From positions 1-7,545 of the forward strand of contig CALKWG010000110.1 of NCBI GenBank assembly GCA_938004315.1: a stretch of 7,545 bases of DNA, read 5' to 3'. Under the pieces are notes generated by a model. It was given only the letters and a program-made list of their open reading frames with translations, was not told where the DNA came from and made no database searches. A program made the translations under genes and the position numbers. Below, in pieces: positions 5,133 through 7,545 of this stretch. Each line of letters begins with the position of its first letter. Position 1 is the first letter of the stretch. The stretch comes from an uncultured Spirochaetaceae bacterium (GTDB taxonomy: Bacteria; Spirochaetota; Spirochaetia; Treponematales; UBA12059).

Positions 5133-7545
5133 AATTGATGGGCTCCTATCGATGGATTGGCGCTATATCGCTCGCCTGCCCAGTCCAGCGAGGGGGCCGA
5201 GCGGACGCAGGCCGAGCTCGGGGCGAGGCGATAGGAATCTTTTTCCCTACCGGCGAAGGTAAGCGCGGGGGCCTCCTCGAAATTCCGCATAAGGCCCTGC
5301 GGCAGGCGACGATTAAGCTCGCCGAGTTCAGAGAAGCCCCAAAGGGCGTTGGCGTAGACGAAGGCGCGTCCCGACGCGACGGGCGAAGCGCCGGATGCCG
5401 CGGCTTCGAAGCGAGCCCGCCCAGCCCTGACTTGTAGGATGTTGGCCGCCAGCTCGTAGCTCGAAGCCTCCGAGGAAACGAGGCTCACGTCCCCCGCGGA
5501 CAATATCATCGTGCTATAGGCCAGCTTGAGCGAGGCGTCGCGGCTGAGCGAGGCTACGAGCGCCGGTCCCCGCCAATCGAGCTCGAGGTAACAGCCGCTC
5601 GCCTGGAGCGAGGCGCTTTCGAGGCTGAAGAGCCTAAACGAGGCCGCCCCGGCCCGTACGAAGAACGCCGAATCGGCCAGCCGAGCCGAGCCGCCGGCGA
5701 GCGTCAGCCCTGAGAAGGCCTGCCCGGGGCTCGCGTCGACCCGCGTCGAAGCGAGCTCCAGCTTGGAATCGCGCGCGCGGAAGGCTTCGAAGAGCATGAC
5801 GCCGCTCGCCTCCAGGCGGGCGTCCGCGAGGACGAGCTCGGAGCGTTCGAGCTGGGCGAAGCGCGCCGTTATCGAAGCCGCGGCGCGATATGTAAGGCCC
5901 TCGGCCCGGAGCGTCGACGAGACGAGCGACAGGGCTTGCGCGTCCAGCCCGCCGCTTACGATGAGCTCGACGGTTCGCATATGCAGATCCGCGCCCTGGG
6001 CGCGCAGGGCGGCGAAGGTTCCGCCGCCGCTGAAACGAAGCGCTAGGTTCTGAAGCTCTACCGAGCCGCCGGCGATACGCAGATAGGCGGCCTCTGAACC
6101 GGGCTCGCCGTCGAAACTCAGCGCGGCCCCGGAGGCCCCGCCCTCTTCCCAAGCCTCGCCGCGGGCGCCTATGAGCCTGAAGCCTGGGCCGAGCGAAAGG
6201 CTGCCGCGGAGCGCCAGGCGCCCTCGGATATAGACGGTGCGCCGGCCCGCGGCCTCAGCGCGGCCGAGGGCTTCGCGGAGATCGCCGAAGGGATCGGCCA
6301 TCGTGCCGGCGGCCCCGACGCGGCCGCCTTCGGCGACGTAGACGGAGTCCGGGTCTATCACCAAGCGCCGCGGCTGCATAGGCGCGGAACGGTTACCGAA
6401 TTCGTCTTCGGCATAGGCGCGGATGAGGTAGCTACGGCGGCCTTGCTGGCCCTCGCCTAAGGTTAACGGCCCCTCGTAAAGCCGATAGCGCGGCGTATCG
6501 GGATCGACGCTGACGAAGATGCGGCCTTCTTGCGGGACGAAGGCCAGGGTCTCGGCGACTTCTGACTCCGGGCCGTCGGCTAAACCCGTCAGGGTCGGTA
6601 CCGGCGGCGGCTCCAGGTCGATGCCGAAGCGCAGGAAGCGCTCCGGACCGATCGAGCCGTCCTCGCGTACGGCGGCGACGCGGACGAAGTACCGTTTTAC
6701 CGAACCGGCGGCGCCCTCGAGCTTAAGCGCAGGGCCGAGCCTAGGACTAGCCGGGCCTATCGGGGCGGGCGTAGCGCCGTCGACGCCCAGCTCGTAACGG
6801 AGGCCGGCCTGGCCGGAGTTCAGCTCCACCGCCGTCCCGTACATGCCGCCGTCGATCGCTCCCCGCACTTCAGGCGCCGAGGCGAGCCGAACGAGCGGCA
6901 GGGCTAGCTCCCGAAGCTCCCCGCGCGTTCCGAGCAACTCGGCGTAATAGCGTATGGAGCGATCGCCGGCGGAGCGGTCTATGGCCAACGGATCCCGGTA
7001 GGCCTCGAACGGTCCGCCGTCCAACGAAACGTAGACGGCGACCGATGAAGCCGGCCACGAGAGCACGCTCCATGAGCCGAGCGCGGCGATATGCGGCTCG
7101 GGAGCCTCCGGACGCAGGCGCGATACCGGCGAGCTCGAGCGCCGGAGCTCCAGGGCCGGTCCGAGGACTACGGAGCCGTCGACGGTTCGATAGGCGGCGC
7201 GGATATAGAAAGGCCGTAGGTCCCCCTGGTTTACGGGCACCAAGGCGACGGCGCGGCCTTCGCGCGAGGCGAGCTCGGCATAGGCCTCGGGGGGGAAGGT
7301 CTCGTCCTGATCCTGAGAGACCGCGAGGAGGGCGGTCGCGCCCTCCGGCGGACTGAACTCGACGGCGAAGCCCTGGGCGAAATCCTCGGCGGCCGTAAGC
7401 CGCCACTCATCCTCAGGTCGCGGCGTCGCCGCAGCCGAGGGACGTACGACCGGCTCGGCTGGCGTCGCCGAGGCCGTGGGCTTAAGCCCTTCGGGCGCCA
7501 GGATCCAGGTCGCGGAGCTCGGGCGGCTCAGGTTACCCGCCGCGT
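5129..7545 (-). CDS. Exported Ig-like plus right-handed beta-helix protein, 5' partial
   Basis: The reading frame is open to the right edge; 804 residues are visible and the true start and any signal peptide lie beyond 7545. The TTG at 7243 is in frame but is not the start, because continuous coding-like sequence precedes it (for example AVEFSPPEGATALL, DQDETFPPEAYAELA). Visible residues 15-45 are a Pro/Ala/Thr-rich linker. Residues about 50-400 look like a series of Ig/fibronectin-like beta-sandwich units, with strands such as AVYVSLDGGPFEAYRDPL, KRYFVRVAAVREDGSIGP and IRAYAEDEFGNRSAP. Residues about 410-445 (VAEGGRVGAAGTMADPFGDL then REAL) are the entry motif typical of parallel beta-helix proteins (xGtxxxPfxtl..Al), followed by about nine 24-27-residue rungs. 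The C-terminus NPSIGAHQF matches the 'DIGAxEF'-type end seen in many secreted beta-helix (pectate-lyase-like) proteins. No lyase active site was identified, so a structural or binding role is as likely as carbohydrate cleavage. It heads the visible part of the operon. Confidence 0.85.
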   Translation of the reverse strand, partial: AAGNLSRPSSATWILAPEGLKPTASATPAEPVVRPSAAATPRPEDEWRLTAAEDFAQGFAVEFSPPEGATALLAVSQDQDETFPPEAYAELASREGRAVALVPVNQGDLRPFYIRAAYRTVDGSVVLGPALELRRSSSPVSRLRPEAPEPHIAALGSWSVLSWPASSVAVYVSLDGGPFEAYRDPLAIDRSAGDRSIRYYAELLGTRGELRELALPLVRLASAPEVRGAIDGGMYGTAVELNSGQAGLRYELGVDGATPAPIGPASPRLGPALKLEGAAGSVKRYFVRVAAVREDGSIGPERFLRFGIDLEPPPVPTLTGLADGPESEVAETLAFVPQEGRIFVSVDPDTPRYRLYEGPLTLGEGQQGRRSYLIRAYAEDEFGNRSAPMQPRRLVIDPDSVYVAEGGRVGAAGTMADPFGDLREALGRAEAAGRRTVYIRGRLALRGSLSLGPGFRLIGARGEAWEEGGASGAALSFDGEPGSEAAYLRIAGGSVELQNLALRFSGGGTFAALRAQGADLHMRTVELIVSGGLDAQALSLVSSTLRAEGLTYRAAASITARFAQLERSELVLADARLEASGVMLFEAFRARDSKLELASTRVDASPGQAFSGLTLAGGSARLADSAFFVRAGAASFRLFSLESASLQASGCYLELDWRGPALVASLSRDASLKLAYSTMILSAGDVSLVSSEASSYELAANILQVRAGRARFEAAASGASPVASGRAFVYANALWGFSELGELNRRLPQGLMRNFEEAPALTFAGREKDSYRLAPSSACVRSAPSLDWAGERYSANPSIGAHQF
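5143..5147 (-). promoter_or_regulatory. Ribosome binding site for the TTG-started gene at 5132
   Basis: Read on the minus strand this is AGGAG, followed by 10 bases and then the TTG start. It lies inside the last codons of the upstream beta-helix gene. It supports the TTG at 5132 as a genuine start, since no ATG is available and the signal peptide begins right after it. Confidence 0.65.
5420..6070 (-). repeat. Nine tandem beta-helix rungs of 24-27 residues in the protein
   Basis: The encoded protein repeats with a period of 24-27 residues and a pattern near [S/A]-x-L-x-L-x-x-S/A-x-h-x-h-x-x-G-x-x-h-x-x-h, where h is hydrophobic. Successive units begin GGSVELQNL, DLHMRTVEL, TLRAEGLTY, SELVLADAR, SKLELASTR, SARLADSAF, ASLQASGCY, ASLKLAYST and SSYELAANI. 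This is the spacing of coils in a right-handed parallel beta-helix. The repeat is conserved in pattern only, not in DNA sequence, so it is an old structural repeat and not a recent duplication. Confidence 0.7.

Noticed and set aside
4753..5262. A 169-residue + strand open frame opposite two minus-strand genes
   Set aside because: It crosses the junction of two well-supported genes on the other strand and has biased Ala/Arg/Ser composition with no domain. Long antisense frames are expected at this GC content.

Overview
The window is a GC-rich, gene-dense bacterial fragment with almost no non-coding DNA. It reads as a contig end from a draft or metagenome assembly, because bases 1-44 are not biological: positions 11-44 are the Illumina TruSeq read-2/i7 adapter, and the ten bases before it fit the end of the i7 oligo plus an 8-nt index. 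Lineage cannot be fixed by eye. A cyanobacterial/plant-type GlgC, a secreted beta-helix protein and a beta-propeller lipoprotein in a GC-rich Gram-negative-like genome would fit a GC-rich spirochaete or a similar diderm; this is a low-confidence guess.

Left part, + strand (45-1929): the main body of glgC (glucose-1-phosphate adenylyltransferase), with its N-terminus lost at the adapter junction, followed by a complete cysteine hydrolase of the isochorismatase superfamily. The hydrolase has no ATG, GTG or TTG start upstream of its catalytic core. Its best start is a CTG that overlaps the glgC stop as CTGA. The catalytic triad is intact (Asp18, Lys131, Cys164).

Right part, - strand (7545 down to 1945), convergent with the left part and separated from it by 15 bases: three co-directional genes for exported proteins. 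In transcription order they are (1) a large Ig-like plus right-handed beta-helix protein that runs off the right edge (804 residues visible), (2) a 542-aa Ala-rich, mostly helical protein with a signal peptide and a TTG start, and (3) a 520-aa lipoprotein with a degenerate PQQ/beta-propeller-like core. Successive genes overlap by 4 bases (TTGA, then ATGA), so they are very probably one translationally coupled operon. None of the three has a function I can name; together they look like an uncharacterised cell-envelope module.

All three same-strand gene junctions use the same 4-base stop/start overlap (CTGA, TTGA, ATGA), each with a different start codon. No RNA genes, mobile elements, CRISPR arrays, promoters or convincing terminators were seen, and there is no gene-free stretch longer than 45 bases.
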